In this document: one piece after another, positions 55,582-64,000 of the stretch | Numbering within the stretch: position 1 is the stretch's first letter | How the letters are laid out: every line of letters starts with the position of its first letter | DNA from: Afipia sp. Root123D2 | GTDB lineage: Bacteria > Pseudomonadota > Alphaproteobacteria > Rhizobiales > Xanthobacteraceae | Assembly (NCBI RefSeq): GCF_001425835.1 | Contig: NZ_LMDP01000001.1 | Location: forward strand, 1,483,838 to 1,547,837 | Length of the DNA: 64,000 bases | Direction of reading: 5' to 3' | Program-made: the position numbers and the translations under genes | Notes under the pieces: generated by a model | What the model was told of the DNA's origin: nothing | The model's input: only the letters and a program-made list of their open reading frames with translations | Databases searched by the model: none

Positions 55582-56490
55582 TTAGCTCGCTTTTCGTTGG
55601 GCGGCATTGATCGCCGACGCGACACGGCTGACCGGCGGCTTGCCGATCAGTGTGCTGATCTGATTGGTAGCAGCAACGAGCCGCTTCATGTCGACACCGG
55701 TCGATATGCCCATGCCTTCCAGCATATAGACCACGTCCTCGGTGGCAACATTGCCGGTCGCGCCCGGCGCATAGGGGCAGCCGCCAAGACCGCCAGCGGC
55801 TGAATCGATAACGCGCGCGCCCTCTTCCAGTCCGGCGTAGAGATTGGCGAGCGCCTGCCCGTAGGTGTCATGAAAATGCATTCCGATATTCGCCATCGGA
55901 ACCGACCCGGCGACGGCACGGAGCAACTGCCGCGCTTTCAACGGGGTGCCGACGCCGATGGTATCGCCCAGCGAAATTTCGTAGCAACCGAGTTGCCACA
56001 GCAGATCAGCAACCGGCACCACTTGTGCCGGCTTGACTTCGCCGTCATACGGACAGCCCAACACGCAGGAAATATAGCCGCGCACCTTGATGCCGTCAGC
56101 CTTGGCGCGCGCGATGACTGGTTTGAACCGCTCGATCGATTCCGCAATCGTGCAGTTGATGTTGGCGCGCGAAAAACCCTCGGAGGCTGACGCGAACACC
56201 GCGATCACCTTCGCCCCGGCGGCAAGCGCTGCGTCGTAACCTTTCTCATTCGGCACAAGAACATGAAATTCGCTGCCCGGATGATGATCGACCGCGCGCA
56301 AAACCTGATCTGAGCTCGCCATCTGCGGCACCGCCTTCGGCGACACGAAGCTTCCGACCTCGACCGTATGGAGTCCGGCAGCGACGAGATTCTCGATGAA
56401 CGCCACTCGCGCCTCGACCGTGATCGGCGTCTTCTCGTTCTGGAGGCCGTCACGCGGACCGACCTCAACAATGCGGACCTGATCGCTCAT
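55582..56490 (-). CDS. mvaB: Hydroxymethylglutaryl-CoA lyase
   Basis: A 302-residue TIM-barrel lyase that splits HMG-CoA into acetoacetate and acetyl-CoA, the last step of leucine and isovalerate breakdown. VEVGPRDGLQNE carries the metal-binding Asp, VEVGSFVSPKAVPQM and YISCVLGCPYDGEV are conserved, HFHDTYGQA supplies the metal His pair, and GGLGGCPYAPGATGN contains the catalytic Cys loop. The start overlaps the mccA stop by four bases. Confidence 0.95.
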   Translation of the reverse strand: MSDQVRIVEVGPRDGLQNEKTPITVEARVAFIENLVAAGLHTVEVGSFVSPKAVPQMASSDQVLRAVDHHPGSEFHVLVPNEKGYDAALAAGAKVIAVFASASEGFSRANINCTIAESIERFKPVIARAKADGIKVRGYISCVLGCPYDGEVKPAQVVPVADLLWQLGCYEISLGDTIGVGTPLKARQLLRAVAGSVPMANIGMHFHDTYGQALANLYAGLEEGARVIDSAAGGLGGCPYAPGATGNVATEDVVYMLEGMGISTGVDMKRLVAATNQISTLIGKPPVSRVASAINAAQRKAS

Positions 56491-58514
56491 GGCTGGGCCG
56501 GTTCGATCTCGGCGAGCTCGACGCCTTCCTGCACGATATCACCGACCTTGCATTTCAGGCGGATCACCTTGCCGGCGAACGGCGCACGCAGGGTCTGCTC
56601 CATCTTCATCACTTCCAGAGTGACGATCGCGGCTCCCTTCTCAACCGTAGCGCCCTCCTCGACCAGAAGCGCGACCACGGTTCCGGGGAGCGGTGCCACA
56701 ACACGATCCGCGCCGGACTGTTCCTCATCCTCCATGCCGAACGGGTCGACCCAGTGAACCTCGAACCGGCCGTTGCGGGTACGGACATAAACTTCGTGCC
56801 TGCCGACCACGCCGGTCACGCGGGATTGAACACCATCGAGCGTGACATGGATGTCGCCTGTTTCTCCGCTCGCATGATCGAAGGCTATCTCGCGGCCATC
56901 GACCACCAGTACAGAGGAGCCGCGTCCATAGCGAAGGGTGACCTTGTGCTCCTGCATCTCCTCGCGGAACACGAACGACCGCTGCCGGGTCCCGGCCATC
57001 ATCCAGCCTGCGGTTTGCCACGGCGAACCGATAATTGTCCGCGCCGTCACCCGCTCACTTTGCACGATCGCCGCGATGCAAGCTGCGAGTTCGAGATCGG
57101 AGAACGCGGCGCGCTGCGTGGTGAGGGCCGCCAGTTCTCGCTCGATGAACCCGGTGTCGATCGCATTGGCGCGGACCTGCGGGTGCGTGACCAGCGCCGA
57201 CAGGAACGGGATGTTGGTGACGATGCCGCGAACATCGGTCTCCTCAAGTCCACGATTGAGGCGGTCGATTGCGACATCACGCGTTGGCGCCCATGCGATC
57301 ACTTTCGCCAGCATCGCGTCATAGTTCGGCGACACCGTATCGCCTTCGCGATACCCGGCATCGATCCGCAGACCATCGGCCTCAGGTGGCGTACGCCAAG
57401 TCTTAATGCGTCCGACCGAAGGCATGAAATTCTTGTTGGGATTTTCCGCGTAAACCCGCGCCTCGATGGCGTGGCCGTTGAGCACGAGTTGATCCTGCGT
57501 CATTGGCAATTTTTCGCCGAAGGCGACCCGCAACTGCAACTCGACCAGATCCACGCCGGTAATCAGTTCGGTGACCGGGTGCTCCACCTGCAAGCGGGTG
57601 TTCATTTCGATAAAGAACACATCGCGTCCATCGGAGACGAATTCGATCGTGCCCGCGCCGACGTAACTCACGGCCGCTGCGGCCTTGCGGGCCGACGCGC
57701 AGACCGCTTCGCGCTGCGCCGGATTGAGAGTCGGCGACGGCGCCTCCTCGATCACCTTCTGATGACGCCGTTGCAGGGTACATTCACGTTCGAACAGCGA
57801 TAGCAGATTGCCGTGGCTGTCGCCGATAATCTGCACCTCGATGTGGCGCGGATTGTCGACGTATTTCTCAATCAACATCCTGTCGTCGCCGAAAGCAGCT
57901 TTCGCCTCGCGCTTGGCGCTGACAATGGCCGGTGCAAGCTCCTCGGCCGTGCGCACGACCCGCATGCCGCGTCCGCCGCCGCCCGCCGACGCCTTGACCA
58001 GGATGGGAAAGCCGATTTTGTCGGCCGCCTCCGTCAGTGTTGCGTCGTCCTGGGCCTCGCCGTGATAGCCGGGCACCAGCGGCACGCCGGCCCTTTCCAT
58101 TAGCGCCTTGGATCCCGACTTCGATCCCATCGCCTCCATCATGTCGGCGGTCGGGCCGACGAAAACGATGCCGGCCTGCGCACAGCGTCGCGCGAACTCG
58201 GCGTTCTCGGACAAGAATCCATAGCCAGGATGGATGGCTTCAGCGCCGGTCTTCTGCGCAGCCTCGATAATGCGGTCGATGTTCAGGTAACTATCCCGGG
58301 CGTGCGCCTGCCCCAGCAGCACGGCATCGTCCGCCATTGCCACATGCAGCGCATCGCGGTCAGCTTCTGAGTAAATTGCGACGGTGCGAATTCCCATTGC
58401 CCGCGCCGTGCGAATGACACGGCAGGCAATCTCGCCCCGGTTGGCGATCAGCAACGTGCCGAACCGGCGATACAACGGATGATCTGTGCGGGCAGCGTTC
58501 ACGCTCAACTCCAT
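56487..58514 (-). CDS. mccA: Methylcrotonyl-CoA carboxylase, biotin-carrying alpha subunit
   Basis: A 675-residue biotin-dependent carboxylase subunit. The biotin carboxylase domain (residues about 15-460) has the glycine-rich ATP loop KASAGGGGRGMR, FIEMNTRLQVEHPVTE and the N-terminal LLIANRGEIACRVIRTA. A linker region leads to the C-terminal biotinyl domain, where biotin is attached to Lys in EVMKMEQ. The usual motif is EAMKME or AMKM, so Val replaces Ala. It pairs with MccB to convert 3-methylcrotonyl-CoA to 3-methylglutaconyl-CoA. Order and context separate it from propionyl-CoA carboxylase. Its start overlaps the upstream hydratase by 10 bases. Confidence 0.93.
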   Translation of the reverse strand: MELSVNAARTDHPLYRRFGTLLIANRGEIACRVIRTARAMGIRTVAIYSEADRDALHVAMADDAVLLGQAHARDSYLNIDRIIEAAQKTGAEAIHPGYGFLSENAEFARRCAQAGIVFVGPTADMMEAMGSKSGSKALMERAGVPLVPGYHGEAQDDATLTEAADKIGFPILVKASAGGGGRGMRVVRTAEELAPAIVSAKREAKAAFGDDRMLIEKYVDNPRHIEVQIIGDSHGNLLSLFERECTLQRRHQKVIEEAPSPTLNPAQREAVCASARKAAAAVSYVGAGTIEFVSDGRDVFFIEMNTRLQVEHPVTELITGVDLVELQLRVAFGEKLPMTQDQLVLNGHAIEARVYAENPNKNFMPSVGRIKTWRTPPEADGLRIDAGYREGDTVSPNYDAMLAKVIAWAPTRDVAIDRLNRGLEETDVRGIVTNIPFLSALVTHPQVRANAIDTGFIERELAALTTQRAAFSDLELAACIAAIVQSERVTARTIIGSPWQTAGWMMAGTRQRSFVFREEMQEHKVTLRYGRGSSVLVVDGREIAFDHASGETGDIHVTLDGVQSRVTGVVGRHEVYVRTRNGRFEVHWVDPFGMEDEEQSGADRVVAPLPGTVVALLVEEGATVEKGAAIVTLEVMKMEQTLRAPFAGKVIRLKCKVGDIVQEGVELAEIEPAQP

Positions 58515-59284
58515 GATGGCTTCCGCTTTTCGAGAAACGCGGTCAAGCCTTCGCGGGCTTCAGGCCGCGCACGCACATCCGCGATCAATTGCGAGGTCTC
58601 CAGCATCAATGCGTCGTCGATGGAGCGGCCCGCAATGTCCCCGGCGAGTTTCTTGGCGACGGCCCGCGCACCCGGAGCCGCCGATCGGAGTTGTTTGAGC
58701 AACTTGGTAATACGCTCATCCAGCGCATCCGGCTCGACGACTTCGTGAATCAGCCCGATCCGCCGCGCCTCATGGGCGTCGAACACTTCTGCAGTCTGGA
58801 AATAGCGCCGTGCCGCCCGCTCCCCGATCGCGCGTACCACATAGGGACTGATCATCCCTGGAACGATGCCGAGCCGTACCTCGGACAGGCAGAACGTTGC
58901 GTCGGCCGATGCGATGGCGATGTCACACGCGGCGACCACGCCGACGCCGCCACCGTAGATTGGCCCGTGAACACGGCCAATGGTGGTCTGCGGCAGGCGG
59001 TCGAGCGCTGCCAGCATCTTTGACAGCGGCAGCGCATCCTGAATGTTATCGTCGCGGGTGAACGTTGCGGCTTCGCGCATCCGGTTGATATCGGCGCCGG
59101 CGCACAGGCTCTTGCCTTCGCCTGACAGCACGACGGTTGCTATGGTCGCGTCACCTGCCGTGCCGTCGAGTGCAGCGCGAAGAGCATCGATCAGCTGAGG
59201 ATTGAGTGCGTTATTCAGTTCAGGACGGTTGAGTACGATCCGCGCGACGTCGTTTTCGCGGGAGGCTTTGACAAGACTTTCCAT
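58505..59284 (-). CDS. Methylglutaconyl-CoA hydratase (LiuC-like)
   Basis: A 259-residue crotonase-family enzyme starting MESLVKASRENDVAR; upstream in-frame sequence belongs to mccB. GEGKSLCAGADINRMR and HGPIYGGGVGVVAACD form the oxyanion hole, and LSEVRLGIVPGMISPYVVRAIG carries the catalytic Glu. The MISPYVV block is typical of methylglutaconyl-CoA hydratases rather than short-chain enoyl-CoA hydratases. It hydrates the MCC product to HMG-CoA. It starts two bases after mccB and overlaps mccA, within one operon. Confidence 0.87.
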   Translation of the reverse strand: MESLVKASRENDVARIVLNRPELNNALNPQLIDALRAALDGTAGDATIATVVLSGEGKSLCAGADINRMREAATFTRDDNIQDALPLSKMLAALDRLPQTTIGRVHGPIYGGGVGVVAACDIAIASADATFCLSEVRLGIVPGMISPYVVRAIGERAARRYFQTAEVFDAHEARRIGLIHEVVEPDALDERITKLLKQLRSAAPGARAVAKKLAGDIAGRSIDDALMLETSQLIADVRARPEAREGLTAFLEKRKPSWS

Positions 59285-59286
59285 CG

Positions 59287-60891
59287 TCACATCCTGAAGA
59301 CGCCGAACCGCGTCGGCTCGATGGGTGCGTTGGCGGCAGCCGAAAGCCCGAGGCCAAGAACGAGGCGCGTATCTGCTGGGTCGATCACGCCATCGTCCCA
59401 CAGCCGCGCAGTGGCGTAGTATGGATGGCCCTGTGTTTCATACTGGGCGCGGATCGGTGCACGGAAATCGTTTTCCTCCTCAGCCGACCATTTGCCGCCC
59501 TTGGTTTCGATATTGTCGCGACGCAGCTGACTGAGCACCATCGAGGCCTGTTCGCCGCCCATCACCGAAATACGCGCGTTGGGCCACATCCAAAGGAAAC
59601 GGGGACTATAGGCGCGGCCGCACATGCCATAGTTGCCGGCACCGTACGAGCCGCCGATCACGACGGTGAATTTCGGCACCGATGCCGTGGCGACTGCCGT
59701 CACCAGCTTGGCGCCGTCGCGGGCAATACCACCGGCTTCGTATTTTTTTCCAACCATGAATCCGGTGATGTTCTGCAGGAACAGCAACGGGATATTGCGC
59801 TGGCAGCACAGTTCGATGAAGTGAGCGCCCTTCAGAGAACTCTCGCTGAACAGGATGCCGTTGTTGGCGATGATGCCGACCGGGTAACCCCAGATATGGG
59901 CGAAGCCGCACACCAGCGTCGTGCCATACAGTTTCTTGAACTCTTCGAATTCCGAGCCATCGACGATACGCGCAATAATCTCGCGCACATCGAACGGCTT
60001 CCGCGCATCGGCCGGCACCACGCCGTAAATTTCGTCCGGCGCGTACAGCGGCTCGCGTGGCGCGCGCAGACCAGCCGCCGAATTCTGCGGCGGATTGAGA
60101 TTGCCGATGATGCGGCGGGCGATGCCGATCGCGTGGCTGTCGCTCTGGGCGTAGTGATCGGTCACACCCGATTGTCGCGAGTGGACGTCGGCGCCGCCGA
60201 GCTCTTCAGCGGTTACGACCTCGCCGGTCGCCGCCTTCACCAACGGCGGGCCGCCGAGAAAGATCGTGCCTTGGTTGCGAACGATGATGCTCTCGTCCGA
60301 CATGGCCGGCACATAGGCACCACCTGCCGTGCACGATCCCATGACGATGGCGATTTGCGGAATGCCTTGCGCCGACAACTGGGCCTGATTGTAGAAGATA
60401 CGGCCGAAGTGCCGCTCGTCAGGAAAGATCTCGTCCTGCTGCGGCAGGAATGCGCCGCCGGAGTCGACCATGTAGATGCACGGCAGATTATTCTGCCGCG
60501 CCACGTCCTGCGCGCGCAGATGCTTCTTCACCGTCATCGGATAATAGGTGCCGCCGGTGATCGTCGCATCGTTGGCGACGATGACGCATTCGCGGCCAGC
60601 GACCCGGCCGATACCGGTGACGATACTGGCGGAATGAATGTCGCCGCCGTAAAGCCCGTACGCCGCCATCGGCGACAATTCGAGAAATGCGGTCCCTGGA
60701 TCGATCAGCAGGTCAACGCGTTCGCGTGCCAGCATCTTGCCGCGCGCGGTATGCCGCGCCCGCGATGTCGCGCCGCCGCCGCCGGCAACCGCCGACAGCT
60801 TGTCGCGCAGGTCCGTGACCAAGGCGCGCATCGCTTCCGAGTTGCGGGTGAAATCAGCGGACGTCTTGTCGATACCGGACCGTAGTGTCAT
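59287..60891 (-). CDS. mccB: Methylcrotonyl-CoA carboxylase, carboxyltransferase beta subunit
   Basis: A 534-residue carboxyltransferase of the crotonase-like ACC-CT fold. The start [14 protein letters not shown] has GGGAGG directly ahead; an ATG 15 codons upstream has no ribosome site. [69 protein letters not shown] and [14 protein letters not shown] are the conserved acyl-CoA and carboxybiotin sites. LPQQDE and [10 protein letters not shown] favour methylcrotonyl-CoA over propionyl-CoA. It is the first gene of the operon in this window. Isovaleryl-CoA dehydrogenase, a frequent partner, is not present upstream. Confidence 0.94.
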   Translation of the reverse strand: MTLRSGIDKTSADFTRNSEAMRALVTDLRDKLSAVAGGGGATSRARHTARGKMLARERVDLLIDPGTAFLELSPMAAYGLYGGDIHSASIVTGIGRVAGRECVIVANDATITGGTYYPMTVKKHLRAQDVARQNNLPCIYMVDSGGAFLPQQDEIFPDERHFGRIFYNQAQLSAQGIPQIAIVMGSCTAGGAYVPAMSDESIIVRNQGTIFLGGPPLVKAATGEVVTAEELGGADVHSRQSGVTDHYAQSDSHAIGIARRIIGNLNPPQNSAAGLRAPREPLYAPDEIYGVVPADARKPFDVREIIARIVDGSEFEEFKKLYGTTLVCGFAHIWGYPVGIIANNGILFSESSLKGAHFIELCCQRNIPLLFLQNITGFMVGKKYEAGGIARDGAKLVTAVATASVPKFTVVIGGSYGAGNYGMCGRAYSPRFLWMWPNARISVMGGEQASMVLSQLRRDNIETKGGKWSAEEENDFRAPIRAQYETQGHPYYATARLWDDGVIDPADTRLVLGLGLSAAANAPIEPTRFGVFRM

Positions 60892-61152
60892 AGCCTCCCG
60901 CCGCGTAACATTTTGATCTTGCTTGCTTCCGTCCATTTCAGACGGCTTCGACCCGCAAGGTGTCACTGCTTGGCGGCTGAATGCAACCACAACTTTTGCG
61001 ACGATATTGAAGGGGCTTGCACTGGGTCAGGCGCCCTCAATAGAGCAAACCGGAATTTCGGAATGTCATGTCCCCGACATTTGCCGGGGCAATTTCATGA
61101 GTCCCCGATCCGTCGGTACTTGGGCGAGGAGCCCGCTCACATTTACTGGAAT

Positions 61153-61458
61153 TCAGTGTGTCCAGGGCTCACTTCGGCGGAACGCAAAATTGTCGGCGTA
61201 TGCCACCTGGCGGCGTGTAGGCTCCGCAGGCTCCTGGACCTGGTAAGGAATGCTCTTGCGCTCGCAATAGGCGATCGCCTCTTCCTTGGTGTCAAACCGG
61301 ATCGTCAATTGCTGCTTCATGTCGCCAGAACTGGTCCAACCCATCAGCGGCTCTATCACGCGCGGCTGTTCGGGTTCGTAGTCCAGACGCCATTCCTTGG
61401 TGACGGCCTTGCCCGACTGCATCGCGTTCTTGGCGGGTTTAAAAATTCGAGCGATCAT
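61153..61458 (-). CDS. NADH dehydrogenase complex I NDUFS4-type accessory subunit
   Basis: A 101-residue protein of the ETC complex I subunit conserved-region family, the bacterial counterpart of mitochondrial NDUFS4 (18 kDa, AQDQ). MIARIFKPAKNAMQSG, WRLDYEPEQPRVIEPLMGWTSSGDMKQQL, FDTKEEAIAYCE and PWTH at the C-terminus are the family signature. It is typical of alphaproteobacteria and is encoded away from the nuo operon, as usual. No signal peptide is present; it binds the peripheral arm of complex I at the cytoplasmic side. Confidence 0.93.
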   Translation of the reverse strand: MIARIFKPAKNAMQSGKAVTKEWRLDYEPEQPRVIEPLMGWTSSGDMKQQLTIRFDTKEEAIAYCERKSIPYQVQEPAEPTRRQVAYADNFAFRRSEPWTH

Positions 61459-61684
61459 GGATGGTCGAACTCCATTGGGCTACATGTCCGATTGGTGAAA
61501 TCGGCACGGTTGATATAGTCATACGGGACAGATTTCGGTGAGCCGATTCTGCCGTCGGCGTATTTTATTCCTAAGTTTGGTATAGACTTTCTGCGACCTT
61601 ACCACAATCTCGACCGGGAGCAGACCGCAATCCGGTACCGCGTTTTCGAGGCCCCTTTAGCCCAAGCAGCACGATACGGGACCC

Positions 61685-62854
61685 ATGGAAATCCAGGCAA
61701 CCCTCCCCGCCAAAGGCCGCGATCTGCGGCTCGACTTTTTCCGAGGCATCGCCAACTGGGCGATCTTCCTCGACCATATCCCGAACAATGTCATCAACTG
61801 GGTGACAACCCGGAATTATGGGTTCAGCGACGCCGCCGACCTGTTCGTTTTTATCTCCGGATACACCGCATCGTTCGTATACGCGAAGATGATGATCGAG
61901 CGCGGCTTCATCGTCGGCGCGACGCGACTGTGGAAACGGGTGTGGCAGCTCTACGTCGCGCACGTGCTGCTGTTCGTCATTTACATCGCCGCGATCGGAT
62001 GGGTTGCCTATCGGTATGCCGACGCCGAGATCATCAACGAGTTCAATCTCGCCGGTCTTGTGGACAATCCGATCCAGACCCTGACGCAGGGCCTGCTGCT
62101 CCGCTTCAAGCCGGTCAATCTCGACGTGCTGCCGCTTTATATCGTGCTCATGGGATTTTTCCCGCCGGTGCTCTGGCTGCTGTTGCGCAAGCCGGATCTC
62201 ACCATGATCGGCTCGATCCTGCTTTATCTGGCCGCTCGGCAGTTCGGCTGGAATCTGTCGGCTTATCCGGTCGGCAGTTGGTATTTCAATCCGTTCTGCT
62301 GGCAGCTTCTGTTCGTGTTCGGCGCATGGTTCGCGCTCGGCGGCGCTTTGGAATCGCGGGCTGTCATTCAGTCGCGCTATCTGCTGATCGCAGGCACGGC
62401 CTATCTGCTGTTCGCGCTGGTGATGACCACGGCCGGTGGATTCGAGGCTTTTGGCGAACTGTTTCCGAAGTGGCTGTACGACGCTTTCAACCCCAACGAC
62501 AAAACCAATCTGGCGCCCTACCGGGTTCTCCACTTCGTGGTGATCGCGTTTTTCGTGACGCGTTTCGTGCGCAAGGATTGGCCAGGCCTGGAATGGAAGA
62601 TATTCGATCCGCTGATCAAATGTGGGCAGCAGTCATTGCAGGTGTTCTGCGTCGGCGTATTCCTGTCGTTCGTGGCGCATTTCGTCTTGCTGATGAGCTA
62701 TGGCTCGATCTGGGCGCAGCTTGGCGTCAGCCTCGGCGGCCTCGCGATCCTGACGGGCGTCGCCTATTACGGGAACTGGTCCAAGAAACAGGACAAGCCC
62801 TCGGCGCGGTCCGCCCCGGTCCCCGCCGGCCAGCCACCCCGGGCGGCAGAATGA
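61685..62854 (+). CDS. opgC: OpgC family membrane acyltransferase
   Basis: A 389-residue integral membrane protein with about ten helices. RDLRLDFFRGIANWAIFLDHIPNN at the N-terminus, FGFSDAADLFVFISGYT-type second loop (YGFSDAADLFVFISGY), and LKPVNLDVLPLYIVL-like blocks define the OpgC family. OpgC adds succinyl groups to osmoregulated periplasmic glucans in Rhodobacter. Relatives in rhizobia are assigned the same envelope role without always being tested. The C-terminal tail is Pro/Ala-rich and cytoplasmic. The gene stands alone, with tRNA-Pro downstream. Confidence 0.87.
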   Translation: MEIQATLPAKGRDLRLDFFRGIANWAIFLDHIPNNVINWVTTRNYGFSDAADLFVFISGYTASFVYAKMMIERGFIVGATRLWKRVWQLYVAHVLLFVIYIAAIGWVAYRYADAEIINEFNLAGLVDNPIQTLTQGLLLRFKPVNLDVLPLYIVLMGFFPPVLWLLLRKPDLTMIGSILLYLAARQFGWNLSAYPVGSWYFNPFCWQLLFVFGAWFALGGALESRAVIQSRYLLIAGTAYLLFALVMTTAGGFEAFGELFPKWLYDAFNPNDKTNLAPYRVLHFVVIAFFVTRFVRKDWPGLEWKIFDPLIKCGQQSLQVFCVGVFLSFVAHFVLLMSYGSIWAQLGVSLGGLAILTGVAYYGNWSKKQDKPSARSAPVPAGQPPRAAE

Positions 62855-62906
62855 GCCTGCGCCGCCTTGCTGGCGCCCTGCGAACGGTGTAACGACTGGG
62901 CCACAA

Positions 62907-62983
62907 CGGGGTATAGCGTAGCCTGGTAGCGCGGCAGTTTTGGGTACTGCAGGTCGGAGGTTCGAATCCTCCTGCCCCGACCA
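62907..62983 (+). tRNA. tRNA-Pro (anticodon TGG)
   Basis: A complete 77-nt cloverleaf. Acceptor CGGGGTA pairs with TGCCCCG (one T-G pair), discriminator is A, and CCA is encoded. The anticodon arm GCAGTTTTGGGTACTGC places TGG at 34-36, and the T arm is CGGAGGTTCGAATCCTCC. No att-like repeat or element is seen next to it. Confidence 0.97.
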
Positions 62984-63072
62984 GCCCAAGTCATTGAGTA
63001 TATTTGATTTTTGAGCAACCGTGACCGTTGTGGTTTCCGTGTCCGGACTGAAACGACGTTGAGACCACCTTC

Positions 63073-64000
63073 ATGACCACGGTTGAGCATCCGCCTGCGC
63101 AACAGCAGGAACGAACCATCGTCGCATTATTGCTCATCGGCTTCGGGACACTCTGGTTTCTGTTCACCGACCTGTCGCTCTCATCGGTCGATGTCCACCT
63201 CGATCTCAGCGAAATGTCGGTGTGGGCGGAGCACTTCGCATTCGGCTACAAGCACCCGCCGCTCAGCGGATGGATTTTTGCGGCCTGGTTCGCGATCTTT
63301 CCCCGCGAGAATTGGGCCGCTCATTTACTGGCGGCATCGACTGTCACCACAACGCTCGCGATCACCTGGTGTCTGTTGCGGGACCAGTTGAGTTTCGAAC
63401 GGGCGCTCGTTGGATTGGCCGCATTGGCGCTCGTGCCGCTCTACACATTCCAGGCCATCAAGTTCAATGCCAACCTTGTTCAGATGCCGTTCTGGGCGGG
63501 CGCGCTCCTGTATTACCTGCGAGCGCGCCGCGATCTCGGCGTGAAGGATGCCGTGCTCGCCGGCGTCTTTGCGGCCCTCACGTTTCTCGGAAAATATTGG
63601 GGTGTCTATCTTCTCGCGGGGATGGCCGTCGCTGCCATCAGTGGCTCGGGCACGCGCCGATTCTGGACGTCGAAGGCCCCCTACGTCATGGCTGTCGCGG
63701 CGCTGATCGTCGTTGCTCCGCATCTTCACTGGCTCCTGACGGAGCGTGGCAAGGACACGGACAGTTTCCTGGCCCAGAGCGTCTTCTCCGAGCGGGCACC
63801 GCTGACCGATATCGCCCACTCGATCCGCTATCTGGTCGCATCCATCGCCTATGTCGTGATGCCGCTGGTATTCTTCGCAGCCCTTCGTCCGAGCCGGGCT
63901 GCAATCGCGGACACGGTCTGGCCGAAAGACGTGCAGCGGCAGCAGTCGCTGATCCTGCTCATCGTTCCCCTGATCGTTCCGGCTTTGGTCAACGTGGCAT
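63073..64000 (+). CDS. PMT/GT39-like membrane glycosyltransferase, N-terminal part (runs off the right edge)
   Basis: The first 309 codons of an integral membrane protein starting MTTVEHPPAQQQERT. Several hydrophobic helices are visible. The loop after TM1 contains DLSEMSVWAEHFAFGYKHPPLSGW; the Asp-Glu-like acidic residues followed by a HPPL motif are typical of PMT_2/ArnT-like GT-C glycosyltransferases that act on the periplasmic side. FNANLVQMPFWAGALLYYLRARR is another family block. The C-terminal half is outside the window, so the family branch cannot be settled. Confidence 0.8.
   Translation, partial: MTTVEHPPAQQQERTIVALLLIGFGTLWFLFTDLSLSSVDVHLDLSEMSVWAEHFAFGYKHPPLSGWIFAAWFAIFPRENWAAHLLAASTVTTTLAITWCLLRDQLSFERALVGLAALALVPLYTFQAIKFNANLVQMPFWAGALLYYLRARRDLGVKDAVLAGVFAALTFLGKYWGVYLLAGMAVAAISGSGTRRFWTSKAPYVMAVAALIVVAPHLHWLLTERGKDTDSFLAQSVFSERAPLTDIAHSIRYLVASIAYVVMPLVFFAALRPSRAAIADTVWPKDVQRQQSLILLIVPLIVPALVNVA

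Noticed and set aside
59425..60885. 486-residue plus-strand open frame
   Set aside because: Antisense to mccB, whose conserved motifs are unambiguous.
61571..62533. 320-residue minus-strand open frame
   Set aside because: Antisense to opgC; charged, low-complexity complement of a membrane protein.

Overview
The window is a GC-rich chromosomal segment of an alphaproteobacterium. It most likely comes from the Bradyrhizobium/Rhodopseudomonas/Afipia group (Nitrobacteraceae). The pointers are the popZ-valS neighbourhood, an aapJQMP general amino-acid transporter beside metC, an NDUFS4-type complex I subunit, OpgC, an MXKDX repeat protein and the form of the tRNAs. This is inferred from family resemblance, not from a database search.

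Host part, left (1-40806): the 5' end of lipA; a 3-methyladenine DNA glycosylase; an MFS carrier translationally coupled to valS; popZ; tolC and a pcm-like methyltransferase; a tRNA-Cys/tRNA-Asn pair; an ECF41 sigma factor with its AhpD-like partner and a recognisable ECF41 promoter; a DTW-domain tRNA-modifying enzyme; a four-gene RND efflux operon (outer-membrane factor, adaptor, two pump subunits, MdtABC-like); a cyclopropane fatty acid synthase and cysteine synthase; aapJQMP divergent from metC; an envelope-sugar cluster (ArnT-like GT83, PAP2 phosphatase, polyprenyl-phosphate GT2, LpxB N-terminal-domain protein); and the alpha-2-macroglobulin/pbpC pair.

Integrated element (40807-51991): an 11.2-kb mobile element sits in the 3' end of tRNA-Arg(TCT), bounded by a perfect 20-bp direct repeat. 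All its genes point the same way: small SpoVG-like protein, lambda-O-like replication initiator with four iterons inside its own gene, HNH nuclease, large terminase, two unknown or cargo genes, HK97 major capsid, connector, prohead protease, portal, head closure, unknown, AlpA-like regulator, tyrosine integrase. It can build and fill a capsid but has no tail, lysis or clear repressor genes. That matches a capsid-forming phage satellite (cf-PICI type) better than a decayed prophage, and it is the most interesting object here. Two pairs of matching motifs flank the att cores and look like integrase arm sites. Integration changes the C-terminus of the integrase.

Host part, right (51992-64000): tRNA-Arg; an FkbM methyltransferase; small proteins (YDPL/WW-motif, DUF6481, MXKDX repeat); the remains of a dctPQM TRAP transporter; a leucine/isovalerate catabolic operon (mccB, methylglutaconyl-CoA hydratase, mccA, HMG-CoA lyase, PaaG-like hydratase) closed by an intrinsic terminator; the NDUFS4-type subunit; OpgC; tRNA-Pro; and the start of a membrane glycosyltransferase cut by the window edge.
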